Positions 26,645 through 35,705 of a stretch of DNA of 64,000 bases are shown in pieces. This stretch comes from JAAYHV01 sp964400515. Lineage in GTDB: Bacteria; Bacillota; Clostridia; Peptostreptococcales; Anaerovoracaceae. The notes under the pieces are model-generated. The model searched no databases. It was given only the letters and a program-made list of their open reading frames with translations, and was not told where the DNA came from. The position numbers and the translations under genes are program-made. Each line of letters starts with the position of its first letter. Position 1 is the stretch's first letter. Where the stretch lies: contig CAYNTJ010000002.1 of assembly GCA_964400515.1 (NCBI GenBank), positions 62,001-126,000 of the forward strand, in the 5' to 3' direction.

Positions 26645-26649
26645 ACCCA

Positions 26650-26684
26650 AATACCGGAGTGAATATATTCCTCCGGTATTTTTA
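26650..26684 (+). terminator. Rho-independent terminator of the redox operon
   Basis: AATACCGGAG, an 11-base loop, CTCCGGTATT then TTTT. A 10-bp perfect stem six bases after nfnB. Confidence 0.9.
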
Positions 26685-26745
26685 TTTCATATTCACCGTT
26701 TATATGATACAATTCTATAAGGTTAATTGAGAAAGGGGTAAGGAT

Positions 26746-27927
26746 ATGAATAAATTTAAGTATTATGCACCTACAGAGATAATCTTCGGTAAAAATGCAG
26801 AAGATAAGATCGGAGAGGAATTAATAAAATCCGAAGCTACTAAGGTACTTATACACTATGGAAGCGGTAGTGTAATTAAAAGCGGACTTTTGGACAAGGT
26901 GGAAAAACACATACAAAAGGAAAATATAGAATATGTAAAGTTGGGGGGAGTAGTCCCAAATCCCAGACTATCAAAGGTATATGAAGGAATTAAGCTTTGC
27001 AAGGAAGAAAATATAGACTTTATACTGGCAGTGGGGGGAGGCTCTGTTTTGGATTCTGCTAAAGCCATAGCATATGGAGCCGTATACGATGGAGATGTAT
27101 GGGATTTTTACAGTGGCAAAGAAAAGATTAAAGGGGCTTTACCCCACGGTAATATTATCACATTAGCTGCAACGGGTAGTGAAACAAGTTCCAGTTCAGT
27201 AATAACCAACGAAATGACCGGAGAAAAGGTTGGTGTGGGCACTGATTACGGTAGACCGGAATTCACTTTAATGAATCCTGAATTAACATACACTTTGCCT
27301 AAATATCAAACTGCCTGCGGTATAGTAGATATAATGATGCATACCTTTGAAAGGTACTTTTCACCCGGCGGTGTAAACGAAATGACTGATGAAATAGCAG
27401 AAGCAGTATTAAGAACCACTATTAAATATGGAAAAATAGCCATGGATGAACCCTTTAACTATGACGCAAGATCCGAAGTATTTTGGGCCGGTAGCTTATC
27501 CCATATTAATCTAACGGGTTTGGGAAGAGTAGGGGACTGGGCATGTCATAGACTGGAGCACGAATTAAGTGGTATGTTTGATGTTGCCCATGGCGCAGGA
27601 TTGGCTTCTATATGGGGTGCTTGGGCCAGATATGTGTATAGGGAAGATCCAAATAGATTTATACGCATGGGGGAAAATGTTTTTGGATTGAAGCTTAAAT
27701 CCCAAAATGAAAGCATTAGTGTTGATATGGTAATAAATGCAGTCCTTGATTATTTTAAATCCATTGGGATGCCCATTAATACCACCGAATTATTGGGTAG
27801 AGCATTAACCAATGAGGAAATAGATATAATGGCAGATATAGCCAGTAAAAATAGCACTAAGACGCTGGGAGGCTTCAAAGTGCTGGATAGAGAAGATATG
27901 GTGAACATATTTAAAATGTCAATATAG
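26746..27927 (+). CDS. iron-containing alcohol dehydrogenase (butanol dehydrogenase-like)
   Basis: A 393-residue group III alcohol dehydrogenase that interconverts aldehydes and alcohols with NAD(P)H. The N-terminal half has the GGGSVxDSAKAIA dinucleotide loop near residue 95, and the C-terminal half has the metal ligands in DIMMHTFERY near 195 and HRLEHELSGMFDVAHGAGLA near 265-285. It resembles BdhA/YqhD-type enzymes. It stands alone between two terminators and may regenerate NAD(P)+ during fermentation. The substrate is not determinable from sequence. Confidence 0.9.
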   Translation: MNKFKYYAPTEIIFGKNAEDKIGEELIKSEATKVLIHYGSGSVIKSGLLDKVEKHIQKENIEYVKLGGVVPNPRLSKVYEGIKLCKEENIDFILAVGGGSVLDSAKAIAYGAVYDGDVWDFYSGKEKIKGALPHGNIITLAATGSETSSSSVITNEMTGEKVGVGTDYGRPEFTLMNPELTYTLPKYQTACGIVDIMMHTFERYFSPGGVNEMTDEIAEAVLRTTIKYGKIAMDEPFNYDARSEVFWAGSLSHINLTGLGRVGDWACHRLEHELSGMFDVAHGAGLASIWGAWARYVYREDPNRFIRMGENVFGLKLKSQNESISVDMVINAVLDYFKSIGMPINTTELLGRALTNEEIDIMADIASKNSTKTLGGFKVLDREDMVNIFKMSI

Positions 27928-27932
27928 TAAAA

Positions 27933-27958
27933 AAGAGCGGTATAAAATCCGCTCTTCT
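27933..27958. terminator. hairpin between convergent adh and the selenoprotein gene
   Basis: AAGAGCGG, TATAAAAT loop, CCGCTCTT. Flanking A and T tracts allow it to act from both sides; it lies between the convergent alcohol dehydrogenase and HesB-like genes. Confidence 0.75.
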
Positions 27959-27959
27959 A

Positions 27960-28286
27960 TTATCTGCAACTGCTGTTCAATCCACCTTCAACTCCAACAC
28001 CATCCACAAACAGTGTGGTGCTCCAAAAGAATTTACTTAGATTGAATGTAATCACATCATCATATGCATAAATTTTTCGATCCAAATATACCTTACCTAA
28101 TTCAGACTCTACTACCTTATACCCTTGTCCCTTTAGGAAGGATTCTTCATCTTTGCTTGCAAACCTTGCAAGTACCTGTGAGATAGGCCCCCCTCAGCCA
28201 TGGGATGTGGCAGTAGATACAACGATATTAGGCATATCATGTTCAATCATATGATCTTTTACGCTTTGATTCAAAACTATTTTCAT
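27960..28286 (-). CDS. HesB-like (IscA-like) selenoprotein
   Basis: Reading through one in-frame TGA at 28196-28194 gives a 108-residue protein that starts at an ATG behind AAAGGAGG and ends at TAA before a terminator. Residue 31 is Sec in the motif SHG-U-GG, and Cys107 is near the C-terminus (SSCR). The pattern of beta strands and the position of the reactive residue fit the HesB/IscA-like selenoproteins known from Firmicutes. These resemble iron-sulfur carrier proteins, but the selenoprotein form has no proven function. A hairpin with a GGU loop follows the TGA, and the gene is just downstream of selB. Without recoding it would be two meaningless fragments. Confidence 0.85.
28156..28196 (-). 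promoter_or_regulatory. Sec UGA codon and bacterial SECIS hairpin of the HesB-like gene
   Basis: TGA at 28196-28194 is followed, 21 bases later, by CTTGCAA, GGT, TTGCAAG (28172-28156): a perfect 7-bp stem with a GGU loop. Bacterial SECIS elements are expected 16-37 bases after the UGA and show a G in the apical loop, so both distance and loop agree. Confidence 0.8.
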
Positions 28287-28350
28287 TGTACTACCTCCTT
28301 TTATTATTAGTATTATTATATCAATAATACATGATTTGTAAGTGACAATA

Positions 28351-30162
28351 TCACATATTAATATATCTTAGTTCTCCTGATTTATATGTAATTCCCTTGG
28401 AGTCCATATATTCAAGGAGTAATAGGGCACTTTTTCTTGAAGTATTAAGTTTATCTCTGAATTCTCCCAAGGAAATTCCTTCTTTTTGATTTTTGAATAA
28501 CTCCTTAGCTTCATCAAATCTGTCTTTACTTATGTAATAGTTTTCATCTAGCAATATCAATTCTCCTGTATTTACCATGTATTTTAGAAGGTTGGTGCTG
28601 TTATCAGGTATGTCCAGCTGCTTTATATTTGTTATCTGAAAACCTTGGTTATTGAATATATTATTTAATAAAGCTATAGTATCAAGCTCCTTATTTGATA
28701 ACTGTATCTTATGGTTTTTTAAACATATTAAGCCATTTGAATTTTTAAATAAGCCTTTTTCTATAAAATTTTCAAGTAGCGCCAGGGCAAACTCTCTGTT
28801 ATCATCTATTTTATTTAAAAATTCATCCTTTTTCATGCCCGGTTCTGTTTTTTTTCTATCATAAAAATCAATAAGTATCGAAGTGGAAAACTCCTCATAT
28901 CCTTTATATCTATCCCTATCGATGGCAAAACCGTTACTAAGATTAATTATTCTATCATCCCTTATGTCCGATTTAGGATATCTATTTTTGCCGTATTTTA
29001 CTATTGCACAAATATAGTCGTTATAATTTCCATCAAGCAGCTGGAAATATTCACCGTTATATTCCTTTAATCTTTTTAATTTCTTTGGATTTTCATTGAG
29101 CACTGTGCCAAAACCAAAGGTCTCTAAGGGAGAGTAGAACCTTATAATGAACCTGTCATCTCTTTTTACCGCAATTTCTTCTTCCAATCGGAATTGAGCA
29201 TAAGTATATTCACCCCGGCTTATTGATTCGGCTTTAAAGAGTACGACCTTTGCCAATAATTCCTTGGCACCTATATATAGATGTACTCTGTCATTATTCT
29301 TTAATTTTCTCTTTGTGTCATCAAATAATCCGATTTTCACATCCAGCAGCATGGAATTTTTCAATGAATTCTTTTCTGCAATCACATCTCCGCGATTGAT
29401 TTTATCCCTATCAACATTGGATATGTTAACAGCTATCCTTTGGCCCCTATATGCGGTGCTTTCTTCATTACCGTGCACTTGTAGTCCTCTGACCTTGCAA
29501 GATAAAAGGGAAGGGTATATGGTCAAATCATCCTTTAATGAAATTTCTCCGCTTATGGCAGTTCCTGTGACCACTGTGCCAAAACCCTTGATGGTAAAAA
29601 CTCTGTCAATGGGCATTCTAAAACTTTTTTCATTTAACTCATCCTTGTTGACCCTATAAGCAAGATCAATCAATTTGTCCTTAAGTAATTGAATGTTTTC
29701 CCCATTGATAACGGATGTTGTTATCACTTCCGCATCTTCTAAAAAACTGCCTGATACCAGGTCTAATATTTCCAGCTTTACAAGCTCAATTGTTTCTTCA
29801 TCTGCCATATCTGCCTTTGTGATTACAATTATACCGGTCTTAATACCTAATCCTTTAACAATATTAAAGTGCTCTTTTGTTTGGGGCATAACGCCTTCAT
29901 CGGCAGCCACCACCAGCAAAACCACATCTATGCCGCCTATACCGGCCAGCATGTTTTTGATGAATTTTTCGTGACCCGGCACATCGATTATTCCTATGTC
30001 AAGGTTCCTGTCATTTTCCAAATTGGCGAAACCTAAATCTATGGTTATTCCTCTTTGTTTTTCTTCGGATAACCTATCTGTATCTATGCCTGTTAAGGCT
30101 TCGATCAATTTTGTTTTACCATGATCAACATGGCCTGATGTACCTATAATAATATTATTCAT
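28351..30162 (-). CDS. selB: selenocysteine-specific elongation factor SelB
   Basis: Delivers Sec-tRNA-Sec to the ribosome at UGA codons marked by a SECIS hairpin. The 603-residue protein has an EF-Tu-like GTPase (GTSGHVDHGKT at residues 6-16; DVPGHE near 58; TKAD near 115), two beta-barrel domains, and C-terminal winged helices that bind the hairpin (last 200 residues). The ATG at 30162 is one base after the selA stop; the frame also opens at a TTG at 30177 inside selA, which is less likely. Length is normal for SelB. Confidence 0.96.
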   Translation of the reverse strand: MNNIIIGTSGHVDHGKTKLIEALTGIDTDRLSEEKQRGITIDLGFANLENDRNLDIGIIDVPGHEKFIKNMLAGIGGIDVVLLVVAADEGVMPQTKEHFNIVKGLGIKTGIIVITKADMADEETIELVKLEILDLVSGSFLEDAEVITTSVINGENIQLLKDKLIDLAYRVNKDELNEKSFRMPIDRVFTIKGFGTVVTGTAISGEISLKDDLTIYPSLLSCKVRGLQVHGNEESTAYRGQRIAVNISNVDRDKINRGDVIAEKNSLKNSMLLDVKIGLFDDTKRKLKNNDRVHLYIGAKELLAKVVLFKAESISRGEYTYAQFRLEEEIAVKRDDRFIIRFYSPLETFGFGTVLNENPKKLKRLKEYNGEYFQLLDGNYNDYICAIVKYGKNRYPKSDIRDDRIINLSNGFAIDRDRYKGYEEFSTSILIDFYDRKKTEPGMKKDEFLNKIDDNREFALALLENFIEKGLFKNSNGLICLKNHKIQLSNKELDTIALLNNIFNNQGFQITNIKQLDIPDNSTNLLKYMVNTGELILLDENYYISKDRFDEAKELFKNQKEGISLGEFRDKLNTSRKSALLLLEYMDSKGITYKSGELRYINM

Positions 30163-30163
30163 T

Positions 30164-31531
30164 TTAAATTTTCCCAAAAAAATCTGCTATTTCTTCAATA
30201 TCTTCTTGACTTAAAGCTCTAACGGATATTATCAATCTATCCTTGTTTATTCTTGATATGATAGGCGGATTATTTTTCCTCATCATTCTTTCCAATTGCT
30301 CAATAGTATGCTTATCGGAAGCTATGGAAACTCCATATCCTTTTAAATAGGTGTTTGGTGCCGCGCCGCCACCAATTTGATCCTGTACTTCGATTATTTC
30401 CCCTTTACAGTTAACTATTAAAGCCTTTAATTTTTCTGCTTTTTCCCTTAAAAGTTTTTTATCAGCTGTGATCATTTTTAATGTGGGCACATGGTTTAAT
30501 GCATAGTCTCTATCCGAATAGGGCAGAAGGGAAGCTTCAAGCGCAGATAGGGTCATCTTATCCACCCTTAAAACCCTTGCCAGGGGATGTTTTTTAAGTT
30601 TGTCGATATATTTAGCCTTTCCTGTGATAATACCGCACTGAGGGCCTCCTAGGAGCTTATCACCGCTAAATAAGGCTAAATCTATGCCTGTCTTAAGGGA
30701 TTTTAAAAGGGAAGGTTCAAATATACCATATTCATCTAAATCATATATTAGGCCGCTGCCCATGTCATAAATGACGGGTAGGGAATAAGCCTTACCCAAG
30801 GAAACCAAGCTGTCTAAATCCGTTTCCTCCGTAAATCCCACAATTTGATAATTACTGGTATGCACCTTTAGTAATGCAGCGGTGTTCTCGTTAACTGCAT
30901 TTTTGTAATCCTCTAATTTTGTCTTATTTGTAGTTCCCACTTCCCTTAAAACTGCGCCGCTTTGACTCATTATATCAGGTATTCTGAAAGAACCTCCTAT
31001 TTCAACAAGTTCCCCCCTAGATACTATTATCTCTTTACCAAAGCCCAAAGCAGACAAGGTAAGCATGGTAGCCGCCGCATTGTTATTAACCACCATTGCA
31101 GCTTCGGCACCGGTTACTTCTCGAAGGATTTTTTCAATATGATCATGCCTTAATCCTCGTTTTCCCTTTGATACATCATATTCCAAGTTCGTATAATTTA
31201 TAGCGGATATATATGCCGCCATGGCCGCTTCTTCCGAAAGAATAGATCTTCCCAGGTTGGTGTGAATTACAGTGCCTGTACAGTTTATGACTTTTTTAAT
31301 GCTTTTTTCCTTTTTTGCTTCCAGTTCAATTAAAATTTCATCCAATAGCTTTGAATAGCTGTATTCTTTTTCGGAATTTAATATTTGTTTCCTGGTTTTA
31401 TTGATGCTTTCTCTAACCACATCTAAAATTAAACCCCTTGGCAATTCATTTAGATAAAATTCAAGGCATTGCTCCTGCAACACCTCGTCTATTTTAGGTA
31501 AACCCCTAAGTATTTCATTTTTGTTATTCAT
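30164..31531 (-). CDS. selA: L-seryl-tRNA(Sec) selenium transferase
   Basis: Pyridoxal phosphate enzyme that converts Ser-tRNA-Sec to Sec-tRNA-Sec using selenophosphate. The 455-residue length is normal. The PLP lysine lies in SGDKLLGGPQ near residue 290. The N-terminal helical region LRGLPKxDEVL and the NCTGTVIHTNLGRS segment near residue 85 are SelA signatures. It starts at an ATG behind GGGAGG, 22 bases after the 3' end of tRNA-Sec, and is followed by selB after one base. Confidence 0.97.
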   Translation of the reverse strand: MNNKNEILRGLPKIDEVLQEQCLEFYLNELPRGLILDVVRESINKTRKQILNSEKEYSYSKLLDEILIELEAKKEKSIKKVINCTGTVIHTNLGRSILSEEAAMAAYISAINYTNLEYDVSKGKRGLRHDHIEKILREVTGAEAAMVVNNNAAATMLTLSALGFGKEIIVSRGELVEIGGSFRIPDIMSQSGAVLREVGTTNKTKLEDYKNAVNENTAALLKVHTSNYQIVGFTEETDLDSLVSLGKAYSLPVIYDMGSGLIYDLDEYGIFEPSLLKSLKTGIDLALFSGDKLLGGPQCGIITGKAKYIDKLKKHPLARVLRVDKMTLSALEASLLPYSDRDYALNHVPTLKMITADKKLLREKAEKLKALIVNCKGEIIEVQDQIGGGAAPNTYLKGYGVSIASDKHTIEQLERMMRKNNPPIISRINKDRLIISVRALSQEDIEEIADFFGKI

Positions 31532-31552
31532 ATAAACCTCCCATTAATCAAA

Positions 31553-31649
31553 TGGCGAGAGCATGTGGGAATCGAACCCACCCGGGAAGCTCTTAACTCC
31601 CCGCGCCAGTTTTGAAGACTGGAGGGCACACCAGCACCCATCTGCTCCC
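31553..31649 (-). tRNA. selC: tRNA-Sec (anticodon UCA)
   Basis: A 97-nt tRNA on the minus strand with CCA encoded at 31555-31553. Features: long acceptor (GGGAGCA pairs TGCTCTC with one G-U), anticodon TCA at 31615-31613 in the loop CTTCAAA, a long variable arm (GCGGGGAG...CTTCCCG type), and the T loop GGTTCGATTCC. The length and long extra arm separate it from serine tRNAs. Its 5' end is three bases from the selD stop, so it is probably cut from the selD-selA transcript. Confidence 0.95.
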
Positions 31650-31652
31650 AAA

Positions 31653-32690
31653 TTAATAAATGTTTATTGCTTTATCTTGTTTTTCTTTTACTTGTCCTAT
31701 TATCTGTGCATATTCCACGGAATCTTTTAAGTTCCTTTGCAATTCAATGGCATTTTTTTCAGGTAATGCGATTAATAAGCCCCCTGAAGTTTCCGGATTA
31801 AACAGTACATTTATTAGATTTTCCGAAACAGTAGGGGATATGGTTATATCTTCACCTACATAGCTCATATTTCTAAAAGTACCACCGGGTAAATTTTCTT
31901 TTATAGCTGCATCCAGTACGCCTCCCAATAAAGGCACATCTTTAGAAAATATCTCTATGGTTTTATTGCTTCCTTTTGCCATTTCATATGAATGACCCAT
32001 TAATCCAAATCCCGTTATATCGGTGCAGCTGTTAATCTTATACCTTTTCATTACATCATAGGCATATTTATTAAGAGTTCTCATGAATTTTATGGCATTT
32101 TCCATGTATTTATATTCAACTCTGCCCGCCTTATATGCATTATTTATTATCCCGTTTCCAAGAGGCTTTGTAAGTATTAATAAATCGCCTTCCTTTGCCG
32201 TGTCATTTCTTAAAACATTTTTGATATCTGTTATTCCTGTGACGCTAAGACCGTACTTTGGCTCATCATCATTTAGGGTATGACCCCCGGCAATAACGGC
32301 ATTTGCTTCATTTACCTTGCTATATCCTCCCTCCAAGATGCTTTTCACATATTGGAGCTCCATGTTTTTAGGGTAAGCTAATATATTCATGCAAATATTA
32401 GGTTCTGCTCCCATGGCGTATACATCGCTTAGGGAATTACATGCGGCTATTTCTCCAAAAATGAAAGGATCATCAACCATAGGAGGGAATACATCCACTG
32501 TCTGAACCATAACTTTATTTTCATCTATTCTATAAACTGCGGCATCATCACTGTTTCCGTACCCAACCAGAAGATTAGGATCATATCCCTTTGGAATACC
32601 GCATAGCAAATCTGAAAGGACACCCGGCCCTACCTTTGCCGCTCAGCCACCGCTGGTGGTTAATTTTGTTAGCTTTAATTCTTCACTCAT
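31653..32690 (-). CDS. selD: selenide, water dikinase SelD (itself a selenoprotein)
   Basis: Makes selenophosphate from selenide and ATP. Read with the in-frame TGA at 32645-32643 as Sec, the protein is 345 residues, beginning at an ATG behind GGAGG. Residue 16 is Sec in SGG-U-AAKVGPGVLSDL, exactly where most SelD proteins have a catalytic Cys or Sec. Downstream motifs include GYGNSDDAAVYR, GGHTLNDDEPKYGLSVTG and TDITGFGLMGH. A conventional start at 32609 would lose the active site. It heads the selD-tRNA-Sec-selA-selB unit. Confidence 0.96.
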
Positions 32691-32763
32691 AATTACCTCC
32701 GTAAATATCTACCCCCATTATATCCTATTTAAACGTAAAATAGTATAGTTTTTGTGAAAGCTG

Positions 32764-32791
32764 TTGAAAAATAAAGGATATTGTGTATAAT
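32764..32791 (+). promoter_or_regulatory. promoter of the DUF896-nifS-iscU-mnmA operon
   Basis: TTGAAA at 32764-32769, 16 bases, TATAAT at 32786-32791 preceded by TG at -16/-15 region. It lies 33 bases before the first gene and is divergent from selD. Confidence 0.65.
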
Positions 32792-32823
32792 ATATTTGGT
32801 AAATTATGATTTTAGGAGTAGAT

Positions 32824-32991
32824 ATGGACGATAAAAAAATAAAAAGAATCAATGAGTTGGCAAAAAAGAAAAGGGAAACCGGATTAAATGAATGTGAACT
32901 CAGGGAACAGGCAGTGCTTAGGGAAGAATATCTTATTAGTATAAGAAAAAACCTTAAGGCTCAACTTGATAATATAGAAATAGTGGATTAA
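32824..32991 (+). CDS. DUF896 (YnzC-like) small protein
   Basis: A 55-residue helical protein with the family pattern IxRINELAKKKKxxGLxxxExxEQxxLRxEYLxxxRxxLxxQL. Family members in Bacillus (YnzC) fold as two helices; YneB-region relatives in Bacillus are SOS-linked, but no LexA box is seen here. Function is unknown. The start at 32824 follows AGGAG by five bases, better than the ATG at 32806. It is one base before nifS. Confidence 0.88.
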   Translation: MDDKKIKRINELAKKKRETGLNECELREQAVLREEYLISIRKNLKAQLDNIEIVD

Positions 32992-32992
32992 A

Positions 32993-34147
32993 ATGAAAAA
33001 TATTTATTTGGATTATTCAGCGACAACCCCTATAAAAGAAGAAGTATTGGATGCCATGATGCCATATTTTAAGGAAAATTACGGAAATCCATCCAATATT
33101 TATTCATTGGGATTAAAAAGTAAGATTGCCATTGAAGAGGCCCGTAAAAATATAGCCGAGCTAATAAATGCAGACTATGATGAAATATATTTTACGGCCA
33201 GTGGAAGCGAAGCTGACAACTGGGCAATACTTGGAACCGCCGAAAAATTAAAGGACAAAGGAAGGCATATAATAACCGGTAAAATAGAGCATCCTGCAGT
33301 TTTAAACACCTTGGAGTATCTTGAAAAAGAAGGCTATGATGTTACTTATTTGGATGTAAACAAAGATGGCCTTATAGACCCTTCGGATTTAATAAAAGCA
33401 ATCAGAAAAGATACCATATTGGTAAGCATAATGATGGCAAATAATGAAATAGGTACTGTTCAACCAATTAAAAGACTGATTGAAATAGCCCATGAAAACC
33501 ATGTGTTATTTCACAGTGACGGGGTGCAGGCCCTTAGTAATATACCTATTGATGTAAAAAAACTTGATGTTGACATGATGGCTTTTTCCGCCCATAAAAT
33601 ACATGGGCCTAAAGGTATAGGTGCAATATATATCAAAAAGGGAAGGGAACCTATAAACCTAATTTATGGAGGCCATCAGGAAAACGGCAGAAGAGCAGGA
33701 ACTGAAAATGTGCCGGGTATTGTGGGCTTTGGTAAGGCCGCGGAGCTCGCCAAAGAAAATTTAAAAGCCCATATTGACCATTGCCTTAATCTAAGAAATT
33801 ATTTGGCCGATGAAATATACAGGGGTATCTTTCATTCTAAGGTTAACGGTTCTATGCTATACAGATTACCGGGAAATTTAAATGTATCTTTTTCTTCCAT
33901 AGAGGGAGAAGCAATACTGCTTATGCTAAATCAAATGGGCATATCCGTGTCCACCGGTTCTGCTTGCTCATCCGGGGAAGGGAAGCCTTCCCATGTATTA
34001 AGGGCCATAGGAGTGGAAGATAACATGATTCACGGAACGATTAGATTTAGTATAGGTGATTTTACCACCAAGGAAGATATTGACTATGTGGTGGATTCAT
34101 TAAAGAATATTGTTAAAAAATTAAGGGATATATCTCCGATAAAATAA
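32993..34147 (+). CDS. nifS: cysteine desulfurase (NifS/IscS type)
   Basis: PLP enzyme that takes sulfur from cysteine to a protein persulfide. The 384-residue protein starts YLDYSATTPI, has the PLP lysine in FSAHKIHGPKG near residue 204, and the catalytic cysteine in STGSACSSGEGKPSHVL near 325, in the short mobile loop of the group I enzymes. With iscU and mnmA downstream, the sulfur can go to iron-sulfur clusters and to tRNA 2-thiouridine; it may also deliver selenium given the neighbouring sel genes, an inference. Confidence 0.95.
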   Translation: MKNIYLDYSATTPIKEEVLDAMMPYFKENYGNPSNIYSLGLKSKIAIEEARKNIAELINADYDEIYFTASGSEADNWAILGTAEKLKDKGRHIITGKIEHPAVLNTLEYLEKEGYDVTYLDVNKDGLIDPSDLIKAIRKDTILVSIMMANNEIGTVQPIKRLIEIAHENHVLFHSDGVQALSNIPIDVKKLDVDMMAFSAHKIHGPKGIGAIYIKKGREPINLIYGGHQENGRRAGTENVPGIVGFGKAAELAKENLKAHIDHCLNLRNYLADEIYRGIFHSKVNGSMLYRLPGNLNVSFSSIEGEAILLMLNQMGISVSTGSACSSGEGKPSHVLRAIGVEDNMIHGTIRFSIGDFTTKEDIDYVVDSLKNIVKKLRDISPIK

Positions 34148-34156
34148 GGGGGAATT

Positions 34157-34627
34157 ATGGAAAATATGTATAATGACGTTGTTATGGATCACTTTATGAA
34201 CCCAAGAAATGTGGGGGAAATGGATGACCCGGATGGAATAGGCATATATGGAAGTCCCACCTGCGGAGATCTAATGCAGATTCATATCAAGGTGGAAAAC
34301 GATGTTATAGTGGATGCAAAATTCAAGGCATATGGCTGTGGTTCTGCCATAGCATCTTCCAGCATGGCCACAACTCTTATAATAGGGCTTAAAATAGAAG
34401 ATGCATTAAAGCTTACCAATGGTGATATAGTGGATGAACTTAAGGGTTTACCCGAAGCTAAGGTTCACTGCTCTGTGCTTGCGGATATGGCCATAAAAAA
34501 AGCTATCTATGATTACGCCGAGAATAACGGAAAGAATTATGATGCATTAAAAGGCTTTGATCCTTACGAGATGGCAGAAGACGAACACAAGTGTATATGC
34601 GGTAGGGAAGAAAATGATGTTAAATGA
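34157..34627 (+). CDS. iron-sulfur cluster scaffold (IscU/NifU N-terminal domain type)
   Basis: A 156-residue scaffold protein. It has the start MYNDVVMDHFMNPRNVGE and the three ligand cysteines in SPTCGD near residue 36, YGCGSAIASSSM near 62 and HCSVLAD near 107. A C-terminal extension has CICG (residues 148-151), absent in classical IscU. It is ten bases after nifS, and its end overlaps the mnmA start. NifS and this scaffold make the cluster assembly core; the C-terminal cysteines could add an extra metal site. Confidence 0.92.
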   Translation: MENMYNDVVMDHFMNPRNVGEMDDPDGIGIYGSPTCGDLMQIHIKVENDVIVDAKFKAYGCGSAIASSSMATTLIIGLKIEDALKLTNGDIVDELKGLPEAKVHCSVLADMAIKKAIYDYAENNGKNYDALKGFDPYEMAEDEHKCICGREENDVK

Positions 34628-35660
34628 TAAAAAGGTTTTAATAGGCTTAAGTGGCGGTGTGGATAGTGCAACCGCTGCTTTGTTATTATTACAAAAAGGC
34701 TATGATGTTCATGCCATATATCTAAAGGTAAAGAAGGATGACAAAGAGCATATAAAGGCAAAGGAGCTTGCCGATAAGCTGGGGATAGACATAACCATAA
34801 AAGATGTAAGTGATGAGTTTTACGAAAAGGTAATAAAATATTTTATAGATAGATATAACAAGGGTATGACTCCGTCTCCCTGCCTTATATGCAACCGAGA
34901 TATTAAATTTAAACATCTAATTTTGGAAGCGGATAAGCTGGGTGCCAAATACATAGCAACGGGGCATTATGCCAAAATTATAGATAAGGACGGAAATAAA
35001 TACCCGGGAGTATCTGATAATAGGGAAAAGGATCAATCATATATGCTGGCTTATCTGCCACAGGAAACGATAGAGAGAATAATTTTTCCATTGGAAGAGT
35101 ATCATAGTAAAGATGAAGTCAGGGCAAAGTCCAAAACAATAGATGAAGATTTATCTAAAAAGAAGGATAGTCAAGAGCTGTGCTTTGTGGATCCTAATAT
35201 TACCCATATCGATTTCTTAAGGGAAAACGGGGCGGATATAAGGCCGGGGTTATTCATAGATAATAAAGGCTCTGAATTGGGAGAAAGCAAGGGATATCAA
35301 TGCTATACAATAGGGCAGAGAAAAGGATTGAATATTGCCCTGGGGAAAAGAATGTTCGTTACTGATATTGATTACAAGAACAATTTGGTTAAATTGGGAG
35401 AAAGCAAGGATTTATACAGTTTAAAGGCTATAACAAAACATAATAAAGTTATGGTAAACTTTGGTGACTTTGATATAAAAGTCAGGTTTTCAAACAACTC
35501 CCAAAGGGGGCACATAGTTAATTATGATGAAAAAAATGATGTCATGGAAATAGAGTTTGACTCACCTGTAAGAGCCGTTACGAAAGGTCAGTTTCTGGTG
35601 CTTTACAAGGATGATTTAGTTATGGGCGTAGGTGAAATATCAGATGACACAAACCATTAA
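34617..35660 (+). CDS. mnmA: tRNA-specific 2-thiouridylase MnmA
   Basis: Thiolates uridine 34 of glutamate, lysine and glutamine tRNAs using sulfur relayed from a desulfurase. The 347-residue protein has the PP-loop SGGVDSATAA at residues 11-20, the first catalytic cysteine in PSPCLICNRDIKF near 85, and the second in ELCFVD near 186, plus the QSYML and GQRKGL segments. The start at 34617 lies seven bases after AGGGAA; ATG 34614 is also possible. It overlaps the scaffold gene by eleven bases, so desulfurase, scaffold and thiolase are one operon. Confidence 0.96.
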   Translation: MLNDKKVLIGLSGGVDSATAALLLLQKGYDVHAIYLKVKKDDKEHIKAKELADKLGIDITIKDVSDEFYEKVIKYFIDRYNKGMTPSPCLICNRDIKFKHLILEADKLGAKYIATGHYAKIIDKDGNKYPGVSDNREKDQSYMLAYLPQETIERIIFPLEEYHSKDEVRAKSKTIDEDLSKKKDSQELCFVDPNITHIDFLRENGADIRPGLFIDNKGSELGESKGYQCYTIGQRKGLNIALGKRMFVTDIDYKNNLVKLGESKDLYSLKAITKHNKVMVNFGDFDIKVRFSNNSQRGHIVNYDEKNDVMEIEFDSPVRAVTKGQFLVLYKDDLVMGVGEISDDTNH

Positions 35661-35705
35661 ATATGATATAATTTATAAGATATAATTAAAAGGGGAAGGC
35701 ATAAT

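Noticed and set aside
31653..32690. selD as a pseudogene because of its internal TGA
   Set aside because: The TGA is at the known Sec position, the frame is otherwise intact and the Sec machinery is adjacent.
35661..35705. T-box leader in front of alaS
   Set aside because: Only 45 bases separate it from mnmA and no T-box sequence or terminator is seen.
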